This document shows, piece after piece, positions 31,945 through 42,844 of a stretch of DNA of 64,000 nt (positions within the stretch are counted from its first letter, which is position 1; each line of letters begins with the position of its first letter). The translations under genes were made by a program, and so were the position numbers. Below the pieces are notes generated by a model. It did no database searches. It was given only the letters and a program-made list of their open reading frames with translations, and was not told the origin of the DNA. Source of the stretch: Odontocerum albicorne (taxonomy: Eukaryota; Arthropoda; Insecta; Trichoptera; Odontoceridae); contig OX463846.1 of assembly GCA_949825065.1 (NCBI GenBank), forward strand, positions 13,577,753-13,641,752, in the 5' to 3' direction.

Positions 31945-32655
31945 GAAATGAATGGAAAGAGAGGACAAGTATATGTGTATGGTGGGAAATTAATGGAGAT
32001 ATAGGACAAGTTTATGTGTATGGTGGAAAATTAATGGAAAGAGAGGACAAGTATATGTGTTTGGTGGAAAATTAATGGAAAGAGAGGACAAGTATATGTG
32101 TATGGTGGGAAATTAATGGAAATAGAGGACAAGTATATGTGTATGGTGGGAAATTAATGGAAAGAGAAGACAAGAATATGTGTATGGTGGGAAATTGATG
32201 GAGATAGAGGACAAGTATATGTGTATGGTGGGAAATTAATGGACATAGAGGACAAGTAAATGTGTATGGTGTGAAATTAATGGAGAGATAGGACAAGCAT
32301 ATGTGTATGGTGGGAAATTAATGGAGAGAGAGGACAAGTATATGTGTATGGTGGGAAATTAATGGAGATAGATGACAAGTATATGTGTATGGTGGGAAAT
32401 TAATGGAGATAGATGACAAGTATATGTGTATGGTGGGAAATTAATGGAGATAGAGAACAAGTATATGTGTATGGTGGGAAATTAATGGAGATAGATGACA
32501 AGTATATGTGTATGGTGGGAAATTAATGGAGATAGAGAACAAGTATATGTGTATGGTGGGAAATTAATGGAGATAGAGAACAAGTATATGTGTATGGTGG
32601 GAAATTAATCGGGAGACAGGACAAGTATATGTGTATGGTGGGAAATAGTTGGAGA
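31945..32655. repeat. 41-bp minisatellite, about 17 units
   Basis: GACAAGTATATGTGTATGGT followed by GGGAAATTAATGGAGATAGAG recurs every 41 bp (31964, 32005, 32046, 32087 and so on). Variants AGATAGAG, AGAGAGAG and AAAGAGAG are interspersed. Frames of 74 and 109 codons on the minus strand are only translations of the repeat. Confidence 0.95.
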
Positions 32656-32809
32656 AATCTTAATTGATGCAAAGGTGTTCCAGAAATTGATGAAATATGT
32701 TTGTACGATAAAATGTATGAGTTTGGACTAGGCATAGATATCTGTATGGATTTTTTATTTGTGAAGATTTTTTCACTGCAGCGTACTACTCCAAAGGAGA
32801 CCTGACGAG

Positions 32810-32810
<1 letters not shown>

Positions 32811-32841
<31 letters not shown>

Positions 32842-32843
32842 CA
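32811..32843. repeat. (AT)n microsatellite
   Basis: About 33 bp of near-pure TA dinucleotide repeat downstream of the 41-bp array. Confidence 0.95.
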
Positions 32844-33252
32844 TAAGAACATCTAAACAGTATGATAGTTATAGGTAAATTAAATAATTTTATTTACTCG
32901 TGTGCATGAGTTAAAATTTAGGGATCTTTAACGGCTACATTATTTAATAACTGTGACGTTAATGGTAGAATTTTTTGAAAACGTTAGGTACTAATTCTAT
33001 TAATAAACAAAACAGTTGTGTCAATTTGGATTAATCTAACGATTAAAGTAATAAAAATATTTCACCTTGTGATTGAGAATAATTGTAATAAACCAAATAA
33101 ATGATTAGTCCATATGAAAAAAACAGCGTGATTGGTGAAAGATTACACGTGCGATAAAGCAGATTAAGCGATCACAAGCGAGCATTATCAAGTCACTCAC
33201 GGATAAGGATCGAAACCTACATACAATTAATACATTTTTCATGTAAGTATTG

Positions 33253-33612
33253 TAAAACGAGGTGCATGGCTGCGCGGTAACGCACTGGTCGCCAGTTTGA
33301 GTCCCGCGCTGTGTTACTTCCTTCGAATGACAGCAATTTTTTGCTTCTAATATTCGGGGCTATTAGGATACCTATGACTTTAGTAATAGATATTATTAAA
33401 AAAAAATACATACAAGTGTGCTCCGATCGTCTCACTTCAGATATGCCACCGGATACATTATAATGGTGTAGCCAGTGAGTTTGCTGGTGTGCAACGGCTC
33501 ACTTACTTGAATAAAAAATAAACTCCACGGCACAGCTTCGATTTCCAACTGAATTGACGTCGGGATGGCGAGGGGATCCTCGAATATGAGGCTCAACAAC
33601 GACGAAGACATA
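33253..33612 (+). mobile_element. tRNA-derived SINE family D, copy 3, uninterrupted
   Basis: This is the reference copy, about 360 bp. The head (GAGGTGCATGGCTGCGCGGTAA, then B-box-like AGTTTGAGTCC near 33295) leads into GCTGTGTTACTTCCTTCGAAT, TATTAGGATACCTATGACTT, TGCTCCGATCGTCTCACTTC, GGCTCACTTACTT, CACGGCACAGCTTCG and GACGTCGGGATGGCGAG, ending CAACAACGACGAAGAC. It has neither the MITE of copy 1 nor the family E insertion of copy 2. Confidence 0.8.
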
Positions 33613-34955
33613 AGTATTTAATGGAAACATGATTGAAATCCCTTTAGAAAATCCGTGTATCAATATGGATAAGAAAACATGGATTTTAAGACAAGTGTTT
33701 TTTGAACTAGAATTAAAATTTGACTCTTGATATCTTTACATGAGTTCATTATAACAACGGATACGTTTCAATCTTCAAATGCTGACAGCATTTACATTGT
33801 TTTTATGCAACTTCTTCAGCATTACGATATTCAGTAAAAATGCATTATCTTTCAGACAGAGGGTGTAACAGGAATACCTTACCATCCAACACATAGGTTC
33901 TGTCTTCTAAAGGGAGGGGCTTACTGATGTACTAGCCAACTAGTGCATGGGTCATTTATTCGATAAAAGACTAATATTTTTCTTATGGCTAGCCTATAGT
34001 ATGACGATAATATTAAAATTGCAATAGGATGTCCTATATTTTACTTCATAATTAAAAGTTTTCATTAAATAGTATACAACTTTGTTTGGATTCAATGATG
34101 ATACTTCAATAGCCGTCTAGTAGGATTAGAGAAAGCGGAAAATGTGTATTATGATCTCGACTTGGTAGACAGAACGTTATAATTATATTCTCGGCAGTAG
34201 AAATAAAATAGTTTTATGTCTCGTTTAAAGAGTTTCCCTTAACTTGACGTATACAGATATGACATAAGCGATAGTATTGCAACTTTTGTGTTAGCTATAT
34301 AAACACGTACAGATAACCCGCGACTTGTGTGTTATAATTTTTTTTCGTTACTATTAAGTTTTTTTTCGTTACTACTCAGTTTGCTTAAAATTTTGTCAGT
34401 ATGTATTACCAGTTTCTATCGTCCGTTTTTTAGGAATCCCTAGTTTTTTCACTATTTTTATGACTGGCAATGTAGGATGCTCTTAAGATTTTAGACAATT
34501 TTAATTTAGTTTTTTTTTTAAATACTTTTATGAGTGCAAATATTTACATTTATTTCAAATAACGTTAATATATTGCTCATATTTATACGGTAAGCATTAG
34601 ATTGGAGATAACACAGGATTAAGTAAAGTGATTGATTGAAATACCCTTTGATTGATTTTTTTATCGTGTGATTAATTTAAATCTTATTACCTACTTTACA
34701 CGTATATTCTTGGAAATGTTCTGTATCTCAAAGTATTCTTTTAAATTTTGTTTTAATGAACTTTGTTCTCATATATCTAAGTGTGGTCTGCTTTAGAAAG
34801 TTCGTAGAATAAGAGAAAAATGGCTTATTTTTTTTATATGAATCTCATAAAAAAAATTGTCCAACATCAATCATGATTTAACAAATATAAAAAAAATATC
34901 AGTGTCTTATTTTCCTCTGACAAGTGCAATTTATCACATGATGACAAGTTTTATA
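33613..34955. other. No recognisable feature
   Basis: About 1.3 kb of AT-rich sequence. A ~21-bp word (TTTTTTTTCGTTACTA) is duplicated in tandem near 34338-34372. Confidence 0.4.
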
Positions 34956-34959
34956 GTTG

Positions 34960-35425
34960 TAACTGACCATTCTCATGGTCTGAATTTTATTAAATCAACT
35001 TTAAGTTCACATTCATCCTTGATTACTTTATTCAGTATTCTATCATGCATTATTTATCCGTGTATTAAAAAAAACACATATAGGTTTATTAACAGCAACA
35101 TAATATGTACATATGTGTAAGTACATCCTGAAATTGCATAAATAGTATATATTTTAAGATAATGGGTGAGAAAATACATTTACGAGAGAAGCTATCAAAA
35201 GGTTTGGGTTCATCATATAACATCGAGTCCCAGTCGAGTTACAATCCCACCAATAGAGGGTGAGCTCGATCGTGAGAATATCAGACGTTTTTAGTACACC
35301 TTTCACCCTTCTATATGCAAATAAAAAATAAATGTCTATAAATAAGCAATCAATATAATTAATTCATATTCTTCTAAGTACAAGCATTTCTACAGCATTT
35401 ATTCAGCTCATTCACTTTTTCTATA
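34960..35425 (-). mobile_element. Decayed LINE tail, minus strand, probably interrupted
   Basis: Bases 34995-35065 (AAGTTCACATTCATCCTT, then a tail TCATGCATT-T-TCC) and 35365-35420 (TTCTACAGCATTTATTCAGC) align in order with 19750-19860. Between them about 290 bp have no counterpart in that copy, so something was probably inserted at 35070-35365. I could not identify the inserted piece. Confidence 0.5.
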
Positions 35426-35610
35426 TCTATGTTTTACTACTACATCAAAGTTGATAAAGTTTGTTAAAAATATCTTCTTCTTCTTTTAGATCTTGCGATC
35501 TGTTTCAACAGGATTTCAGTTTTGGTCCTGTGACAAACTCAGTGTTTGGTCCTGTGTGTTCTACCTACGATAGGCCGTAGGGCTTTCATTTCTGTTGTTC
35601 TGAGGAGGTG

Positions 35611-36145
35611 TTACGTTTTTACAGAGTCTGCTCTTGCTTCGATTCCGTAAGTCATAACAGGTCTTATGCATGTTTTGTATATTCTGACTTTGCTTTCCAC
35701 CAACATGTGTTTATTGCCCCAAACAGTGTTCCTCAGGCATCCGGATATAACTGCTGCTTTATTGGTCTGTTCTTTGACTTTATTATACAGGTCGTTGTAG
35801 CTAGATATCTCCACACCAAGGTATTTAAACTTCATGACCTGTTCTATGGGTTTATCGTCCACAACCAATTTGCATCTAAGAGGCAGTCTGGATATTGTTA
35901 GACATTTTGTTTTGTCGACGGATATCGTCATGTTATATCTCTCAGATGCAAGATGGAACCTATACAGCATTCGTTGTAGATTGTCTTCGCTTTCTGCTAG
36001 TATAGTTGCGTCGTCAGCATAGCATACCACGACGCTGATGAGCTTTTTGCCCATCCGAGATCAAGAGATGCGACCTCCTCTATGATCTTGTCCACGATCA
36101 GATTGAAAAGAAATAGACTGAGACTATCGCCCTGTCTGATTCCTT
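35611..36145 (-). pseudogene. LINE reverse transcriptase, palm and thumb remnants
   Basis: GIRQGDSLSLFLFNLIVDKI (near 36145-36085) is RT motif with the usual QGD-LSP-LFNL form. After a frame change the frame from 36054 gives VVVCYADDATILAES, with the catalytic YADD, then LTISRLPLRCKLVVDDKPIE, KYLGVEIS and KVRIYKTCIRPVMTYGIEAR. A stop after ADSVKT (35611) falls where the 14.7-kb copy continues into LLRTSEM. The protein reverse-transcribes LINE RNA at the nicked target. Both catalytic aspartates are present, but the frame is broken. Confidence 0.85.
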
Positions 36146-36324
36146 TTACAGTAGGTATCTCTTTAGAGAGCTAACCATCCACTTTTTTCCATACAGGTAG
36201 TGTTCCATATCCTTAGTATACTTGATCCAAAAGTCCTTCTTTATTCTAGCTATTTCACTGTTTACTCGGTTACGTACTATTTTGTATCTATTGTGTTCCT
36301 CTGTTGTTGGATTGATAAGTAACT

Positions 36325-36585
36325 CTACTTCATTTCCTCTGCCAGTATCTTTATTTCCTCACGGAACCATGGTTTATTGTTTCTGATTCCGTGAAGATTT
36401 ACTTTTCTTTTGCCAAGAGCTTCAGAAGCTGCATTACATATATTTGACTTAAATTTATTCCAAGCACTGTCGACGTCGTCATTTTGTATATCAATGGGGC
36501 ACGAGTTTATCTTCTCATTTATTCTATTACTACATAGTTGCTTCGTGTTTTCGCTTTCAAGTGATTCTATGTTATACTTTTCCAC
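36325..36585 (-). pseudogene. LINE endonuclease-RT linker
   Basis: An 86-codon frame contains INEKINSCPIDIQNDDVD, AWNKFKSNICNAASEALG and KPWFREEIKILAEEMK. This W-F---I--AA-E-LG followed by NKPWF pattern is typical of the region between endonuclease and palm in such LINEs. It is collinear with the domains on either side. Confidence 0.7.
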
Positions 36586-36589
36586 AAAT

Positions 36590-36860
36590 TTAGGATGTTT
36601 GTTTCCCAGTTGAGTATTTTAGCCAATATCAGGTGATGGTCGGTCCTAATGTTCGCGGATGTTAATGCCCGCACGTCCAAAATGTGTGTTGGATGGATTG
36701 TCCTGTTTGTTATAATGTAATCGATCATGGATTTTTCTCCTCTTGTGTTTATAAAAGTGTACTTATGTTGTTCTTTATGATTAAAGTATGTATTATTTAA
36801 AGTCTATCAGTGATTCACTATTGTCATTTATAGTAGCCTCGTTAAACGCTGTTTAGTTAA
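36590..36860 (-). pseudogene. APE-type endonuclease, C-terminal part
   Basis: Translated blocks are NEATINDNSESLIDF, HKYTFINTRGEKSMIDYIIT, ILDVRALTSANIRTDHHLIL. The SMIDYI and SAN--TDHHL runs are the last conserved boxes of the apurinic-type endonucleases of non-LTR retrotransposons, where the H of TDHH is catalytic. The N-terminal two thirds are absent. One frame break is present near 36790. In an active element this domain nicks the target DNA to prime reverse transcription. Confidence 0.7.
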
Positions 36861-37365
36861 AAATATAAGAGTTGTTATTCAATGTATTGAATTATTAAAT
36901 AAGTATGTCGTGTCGATTTGAAAAACACAGTAAAATTCGGTTTAAAAATCCAAAAATAATTTTTATCATTCAAAGTTTGAGAATCTCACGGATATTTGAA
37001 ATAAAGCTGGATTATTTATATAATCTTTATATTGACATTTTAATATACATAGACTATGGTCTCTTAATGCGAAAATAAACATGTGTCAAATATTTAGGTA
37101 CATAGCTTCCATTGCCATACACATTAAGACCTCTTCAAATTGTTTTCGTTTATATTGGATTATATATGATATATTTTTTTAAATAATGAAGGCACGTGTA
37201 AATGTCATGTTATAATTTTTTATACATTTTTCAATTCGTTTGGTGTACTTAAACATAAGCAAAATATTAATTCGGGTTTATTGGAGAGTGGTCAGGAGAT
37301 AATATTGTGATCGACCCCATTTATCGAGCTTTTGGCTTAATAATAATCATTAGAGTTGGTACAGA
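36861..37365. other. No recognisable feature
   Basis: AT-rich spacer. Confidence 0.4.
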
Positions 37366-37570
37366 ATTTGCATTCATCGTCGCACGTGTTGGTAATAGTA
37401 TCTCGTACGTGAAGAAACAATAACACTCGTACACGTACTCATCATGTACAAGTATTGTTTTACTAGATTGATACCCTTTTTTTGCTTTTTAGTGACATCG
37501 GGAATCGAGCCCGAAACCTCCGGGTGCAACTCAAGCGTCTTATCAGGGATGAAATAATCAAACAATTTTA
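37366..37570 (-). mobile_element. tRNA-derived SINE family F, copy 3
   Basis: On the minus strand a B box, GGCTCGATTCC (37501-37511), follows CTGATAAGACGCTTGAGTTG. The 3' part (ACTATTACCAACACGTGCGACGATGAATGCAAATTCTGT in short blocks) matches 39880-39920. Confidence 0.7.
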
Positions 37571-37859
37571 GAACTGACTCTATAAACAATGTATAACAAT
37601 TGTTAGTTTATTTATTAATTGCCCATTTCAACATTTCATGCTTTTTGCAAAATACAGTTAAATTCACAGTACAAGTGTATACAAAGATATAAGATGTTAC
37701 AGACAATTATATAAATATTTCACTAACATGACATACAATTATCATTTAAAAAGTAGTACATACGTCCTGCCGTACATAATAGGCCAGGGTTCAGAAAGCA
37801 CAAAACCATTTGTTGTACAAGAAAAAAAACAATATGAAATATTTTTTTAACCTCAAAAA

Positions 37860-37904
37860 ACAATATTCTTTCTTCATTACAGATTAATGAAGAAAGAATA
37901 TTGT
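37860..37904. repeat. Perfect 20-bp hairpin
   Basis: ACAATATTCTTTCTTCATTA and its exact complement flank the 5-nt loop CAGAT. No surrounding element is recognised. Confidence 0.9.
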
Positions 37905-38214
37905 ATATCAAATGAAAAATCGCTCATATATAAAAAATATCTTGACAATAATATAAATTAAACCCTTAACAAAAATAAATTATAAATAATTTCGTAATGA
38001 AAGGGTAACACTCTTTACATCACTAATACTTATTAGTTGTACATATTAATTAACATTTTAAAATTATGTGAAAAAGATACTTGAATTTTAAGTTAATCTA
38101 TGCATCAATTTTCGAATCATATTTCTAGTATTATATAATAAAACAATTGTGAAGTTGAAATATGACAAGAAAATATGAGGGTCACTCACTAATTAATCGA
38201 TACCACCATATACG
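37905..38214. other. No recognisable feature
   Basis: AT-rich spacer. Confidence 0.4.
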
Positions 38215-38600
38215 TTGTATTGAGAACACAAGAAAACGCATTTACCGGCCCAAAGCTAGGTAATCCATGTCCTTCCACATCAGGCCGATACTGAATTTCC
38301 CTATCGTAAGATCTGTGTAGACTATAATCATAATTTCAAGAACTTTATTGGCAGATATATACATACTTTCAATATGATAATCGAATGTATATTTTATGTT
38401 GAACATAATGCATAGGCCTTCAATTGTCTCGACATGCACGATGGACTGACCATCGTTTTAATATCTTAAGACCTGCTGGGTACCAGCCCTTGAAAAAGTC
38501 ATGAGCTTATATTTAGAGATGTAAAAAGCCAGCTTATTGGTCTCAATCAACTTCCAGATACAATTCAAATCGGTCTGGAATATCATCACCCATGGAGGCT
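38215..38600 (-). pseudogene. LINE reverse-transcriptase fragment after the catalytic motif
   Basis: The minus strand reads TDLNCIWKLIETNKLAFYIS, KYKLMTFSRAG, then a stop, NDGQSIVHVETIEGLCIMFN and KYTFDYHIESMYISANKVLE. This is the region after the YADD box in Jockey/CR1-type reverse transcriptases: W---N-L-LN--KC--M-FSR, then the DLGI-FD--LTF--HI block. The in-frame TAA at 38458-38460 sits at a usually hydrophobic position (probably TTA to TAA). The palm core is missing. It could belong to the same family as the 5.0-kb and 55.7-kb copies, since those carry only the region further downstream. Confidence 0.7.
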
Positions 38601-39667
38601 CCAAACATGACAAGGTTAATTTTTGAGGCAATATTTTTTTAAGTCTGTTTAAATGAAGGTTTTTTCTTCCTTTCAAATTATTGTTTCGACTAAGTTAAAC
38701 CAAATTAAAATGTGTTATGACTGCCTTAATTAATTTTGAAAATAAATTACTTGTAATGATAAATTAGTATATACTATATTTGTTTCATCGTAGCATCACT
38801 AAGATTTTAGTGAATTTTGAAATTAAACCTAATAAGATTTTATTATTAAGGCATGTTTTGATTCTGAAATTGAATTATTTATGTAAATAAAATACTGTGC
38901 ATCACACTTTATCGAAAATATATTTTTTGTATAGAGGTTTTCGCAATGATACTATTCAATTATTATTAATTTATTCATGATATAAATTTTCTATAAAACA
39001 CATGCGAATTTCAATAATATTCTTCAAGTTAATAGACCACACCAACTTTCGATTAAGCAAGACACCAGTTAGACCTAAGCATTGTTCTCGTAACAAATCG
39101 GGATTAATCTGTCTGAAGAGAGTCTCGAGAAAGAAGGTAGAAACTTGTGTCGCGGGGATCAATGTAATTAGTGGAATAAAAAGGTATTTTTTATGCAATA
39201 TTCGTACATTTAATACTTTACTTCTACACACTGCGCCATTACAATAACTTAAGATTTCCCTAAATGTAGTTTTTCTTCAAAAAATATTTGTTTAAATAAA
39301 ATGTTATATACCTCTGCTGTCAAATTACTGTGATAGTGTAAAACACTCATGAAGGTTTGTTTACACTAGACAAGGTATTTTATCTCGGTTTAGATATGCT
39401 GGCATTATGACACAATTCATTAAAATGGTGGCAAGCAACATATGAATGAGCTTTTTATCTTATAATAATCAATAACGGGTGTTTGAGATGTGCCAATCAA
39501 TCAATCATTTATTTTAGAGATCAATAACTTTTTCTGTACTTTTAAAATTTCACTTATCAAATAAATTTTTAAAATCAATACTCTGGAAAGACTTTTCAAA
39601 AAATATTTTCTGTGTTTTCAAATGTTATATGTAGTATTTAATAATGTACGATATTATTATGAAAATG
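38601..39667. other. No recognisable feature
   Basis: Two opposite short frames at 38971-39247 overlap each other and show no motif. Confidence 0.4.
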
Positions 39668-39955
39668 GCAACATTCATGGCCTGGTTTGTAAAACGCTTA
39701 CTTCCGCCTGGGGACTTCAAGTTTGAATCCCGATAGTATCCGAAAGAAATAAATAAAAGCAAAAAATTATTTGTCTGATAAAATAATAATAAGGGACTCA
39801 CAAAAATTTTGTCTAGAAATAATACTTACATGCGCTAGATGCATGCTAGTGTTGTTGTCTCTTCACATGCGGGGTTGTATTGCCAACACGTGCGATGACG
39901 AACTGCAAGTTCTGTGTGTAAGCGATTCTAAGCCCGAAGGCTCACGATAGTATTA
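39668..39955 (+). mobile_element. tRNA-derived SINE family F, copy 2
   Basis: The head CATGGCCTGGTTTGTAAAAC with B box AGTTTGAATCC (39720-39730) is followed by a body ending GGGGTTGTATTGCC, AACACGTGCGATGACGAACTG and AAGCCCGAAGG. These blocks also occur at 22774-23012 and 37366-37570. Confidence 0.75.
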
Positions 39956-40189
39956 TTGCACGACTATGTCAATATGTGAAACCATCAATTCAGATGTATT
40001 CAAGGGCACCTTATCAATAAATTCTTATGAAATGAAATTGTGTGTGAAATATGCGCAAAGAGGAAACAAATCACAAGTACGTAACTTTTTCGTTCAATCC
40101 ACATCGTAAATATGGACAACATTTTGAAGAAACTTCCTCCATTCAAAGTGATTTTGAAGTTTCGATAGCGTCTTTTAGGAATAAAATGG

Positions 40190-40325
40190 TAGAAAAAATC
40201 TTAATGCACTTCTGGCGTGTTGCTCGAAAGAATGATGAAAGTCTGTAGAAACTGACTATCGCGGGGATACTTGAGGGAAAGCGAGCAAGAGGAAGGTGAT
40301 GCATGAATATAGGGGGATCAAGAAA
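40190..40325 (+). pseudogene. LINE tail fragment, partial duplicate
   Basis: Translation gives HFWRVARKNDESL, a stop, then GILEGKRARGR. The family form is HFGHVARR-D-SLEKLI--G--EG-RARGR. Near-identical DNA starts again about 333 bp downstream. The copy breaks off near GGGGGATCAAGAAA. Confidence 0.6.
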
Positions 40326-40527
40326 AATAGAAAATACTGGTTTTTGTTGTGATGCCGTGAACGTTCTGTATTTATCGCATGGTTTCGGCCCCAAAGACAC
40401 TCTTGTATTTTTCAAGCCAATCTCAGTAATTACGAGTTTGATATGTTGATCAATTATCCCGAGGTTGATCTCGCTAACATCACATGTTACAGAGTTAAGC
40501 TTTAAGCTATCATAAGAACAAGATGTA

Positions 40528-40806
40528 GAAAAAAATCTAATGCACTTCTGGCGTGTTGCTCGAAAGAATGATGAAAGTCTGTAGAAACTGATTATCACGG
40601 GGATACTTGACGGAAAGTGAGCAAGAGGAAGGTGATCTATGAAGATGGGGGGATCAAATAAAGATGTAAACAGCATCCTCTTCAAGCGCTGCTTTCAACG
40701 TGGCTCAAGACTGGGAGGGATGAATCCAGATGGTGCTCTGAGTTCGAGATATATTAAAGGATCATGATTCTCAGCATTTAGCACGTGTGAAGAAAGAAAA
40801 AGTGTA
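40528..40806 (+). pseudogene. LINE C-terminal tail to its stop codon
   Basis: The same HFWRVARKNDESL block (with the same stop) is followed by ILDGK-ARGR, SNKDVNSILFKRCFQRGSR and, after a frame change, KDHDSQHLARVKKEKV and a stop at about 40804-40806. This corresponds to the ending --QI---TG-SL-EA---AQDR--WR--V, GHDPQHLA of an insect LINE family. It shares a stop codon and most bases with the 40190 copy, so one was derived from the other after inactivation. Confidence 0.65.
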
Positions 40807-42842
40807 AAATTACTTTGGATTTGAATTCTGTTATATATGAATGTTGGAACTGATTTATTATTAAATGTTATTAATAAACAATATTTTATATAATTCGGAA
40901 GTATTTTCTTTTCTTGTAAAAAAGCAATTTTTATCAGTATTTTATGTTGATTGATTACAATGTCAAAATTGATAAGATTTTTTTAATCTACATAATAACA
41001 AAAAACTCCAATATTATTTACTAATGATGCAAAGTAGCGGAATTATTTTATACAAGGAAATACAAAACAAAACTGTTAAAATAAATTAAAATGTCTTTTA
41101 TTTTTTCCAAACAAAGCTCCAGATAATGCATCCTCTCTACGTGGTGTGCTGGTGCAGGAAAGAGCAGTGAACATTGAGGTCTCCCCTGACGGCGACGTGG
41201 TCTGTACGGGTGATGATGATAAATGGAGTGCATGATGAAGTGGCCTGCAAGAATGGACGACAGCTAATATGGGGAATGATTAATCGCTCAGATTCCACGC
41301 CTGGAACTGGTCAATTTACCTTCACACTGTGTCAGTTCCAGAGGAATCACTTGCTCAATTATTATTAGTCAAGGCAGGGGAGATGTTCGCAATAATACCA
41401 AATATTAATTTGGGCAGAGTTTGACAATGTTAAAATGTTTAAAAAATCAACGACATTGTTTATTTTATGGCACATGTGACTTCTCCAAGAATTTATGTAA
41501 GTAGCGAGACATCCTTCTATTATCATTATCAGTATGTAAAGTCTTAAAAAATGAGTTTTACAGCAATTAAGATATTTATAATATGAGTTTTTATAGTATT
41601 CGCCACAATTAAATAACCACGTTTAAAAATAGTTTCTATCATTTGTACTTTCTTCTAATACGATAAATAACCTTATGTACGATACATATCACATATAATG
41701 ACAATACTTTACCTTTGGAGTTGAGAAACCCTGCATCAATATGTGGAATATTTTGGTTTTGCAAAGCAACTGGCATCTCGTGCTACAAGCGAGACTATGT
41801 ATTTGTTAAAGTTTTAAGATTATTATACATTAAAATTCTGGATAAATCAATTCTTAACAATTACCTCCTGCAAGTTTTTCTTCTTTTAAATCTTAAATAT
41901 ATTTTCCACTGTTACGTAAGTCTATTTGTTTAAATTTTGGTTATATTTTGTGATGTACATACATGTATCAAACTTAAATATATAGTTTATAAATCTAAGA
42001 TTGATTCGATCAATAACTAAGTAATGATTACTAATTAAGTTTAATTGTATCTTTGTGTCAGTTTAAAATATGTTTTATGTATTGGGTTGATGCTACAGTT
42101 CGTCCCACTTTTTATACAAAAATTGAAGAAATTTTTATTTACCAAAAATTACATTTAATCAATATAGTAGGGTAGAGTGCTCTAAGAGCCCATGTTTACT
42201 TGTACTTTTATTTGGCTCATTTTAAAAGGACTCCTAAAAGAATATAACCCTCTCATGTGGCAAAAAATGTTTTTTTTTAAATACTGCATAATTTTTTTGT
42301 AGGCTTATACTAGTACAAACATTGACCATAAGAAGATACTACAAAATAACGTATTCATTAATTAAAGCGATATTTTAGGATCACGTGTTTGGTAACATAA
42401 CAGGTTAAAACTTATTGTGTTAAAATTGTATCTTTTATATCTCAACTTAAGATATAATAGTTAAAATTTTATCTATTATACTGAATGGTCTACATGTATA
42501 ATATTAAAAAGTGGATACTGTTTCATGACAGTAAGCTCGTAAGGTTATTTTAACAACAATTAAGTGTAATACAACACAAAGTAAAGCAATAAGATTTAAA
42601 AAAAATCTTAAAGCTTCAAGTTTATTGAAAATTTATTTGAAAATGATTGATTTTATTTTATGTATCGATTTTTTTTTGTATATCTAAAGAAACCATTATT
42701 ATTAATACATTATATACGTGTATGCATTGCTTTGTTTGTAGCTTTTAAGTTTAATCGGTTAACCGTGGAATGAATTATTATACGTCATACTAGGAAATTT
42801 TAAACTCACTACTTTATCAGCATTTGATTAGCGGACTGTATG
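40807..42842. other. No recognised gene; one less AT-rich stretch
   Basis: Bases 41100-41370 are less AT-rich and give frames such as LRGVLVQERAVNIEVSPDGD, but each is cut by stops within 40 codons and I recognise no family. The rest is AT-rich and featureless. Confidence 0.3.
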
Positions 42843-42844
42843 TA

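Larger units (their letters stand above)
35470..36860 (-). mobile_element. LINE copy with endonuclease and reverse-transcriptase remnants
   Basis: This is the longest LINE copy in the window. Minus-strand order: end of an APE-type endonuclease (about 36860-36590), linker (36585-36325), palm motifs (about 36145-36000), thumb-side tail (to about 35590), then a 3' end CTAAAAGAAGAAGAAGAT at 35476-35495, matching the 14.7-kb copy. Several segments are deleted or shifted, so it is dead. Confidence 0.85.

Noticed and set aside
32072..32852. Repetitive protein genes on the minus strand
   Set aside because: The frames are translations of the 41-bp minisatellite and the AT microsatellite.
34857..35120. 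87-codon plus-strand gene
   Set aside because: It lies antisense to a decayed LINE tail and has no motif of its own.
40143..40685. 180-codon minus-strand frame with two similar segments
   Set aside because: It is antisense to the duplicated LINE tail; the internal similarity comes from that duplication.
41100..41370. Host exon with frames such as AVNIEVSPDGDVVCTGDD
   Set aside because: Stops interrupt within 40 codons, no convincing splice sites were placed and no family is recognised.
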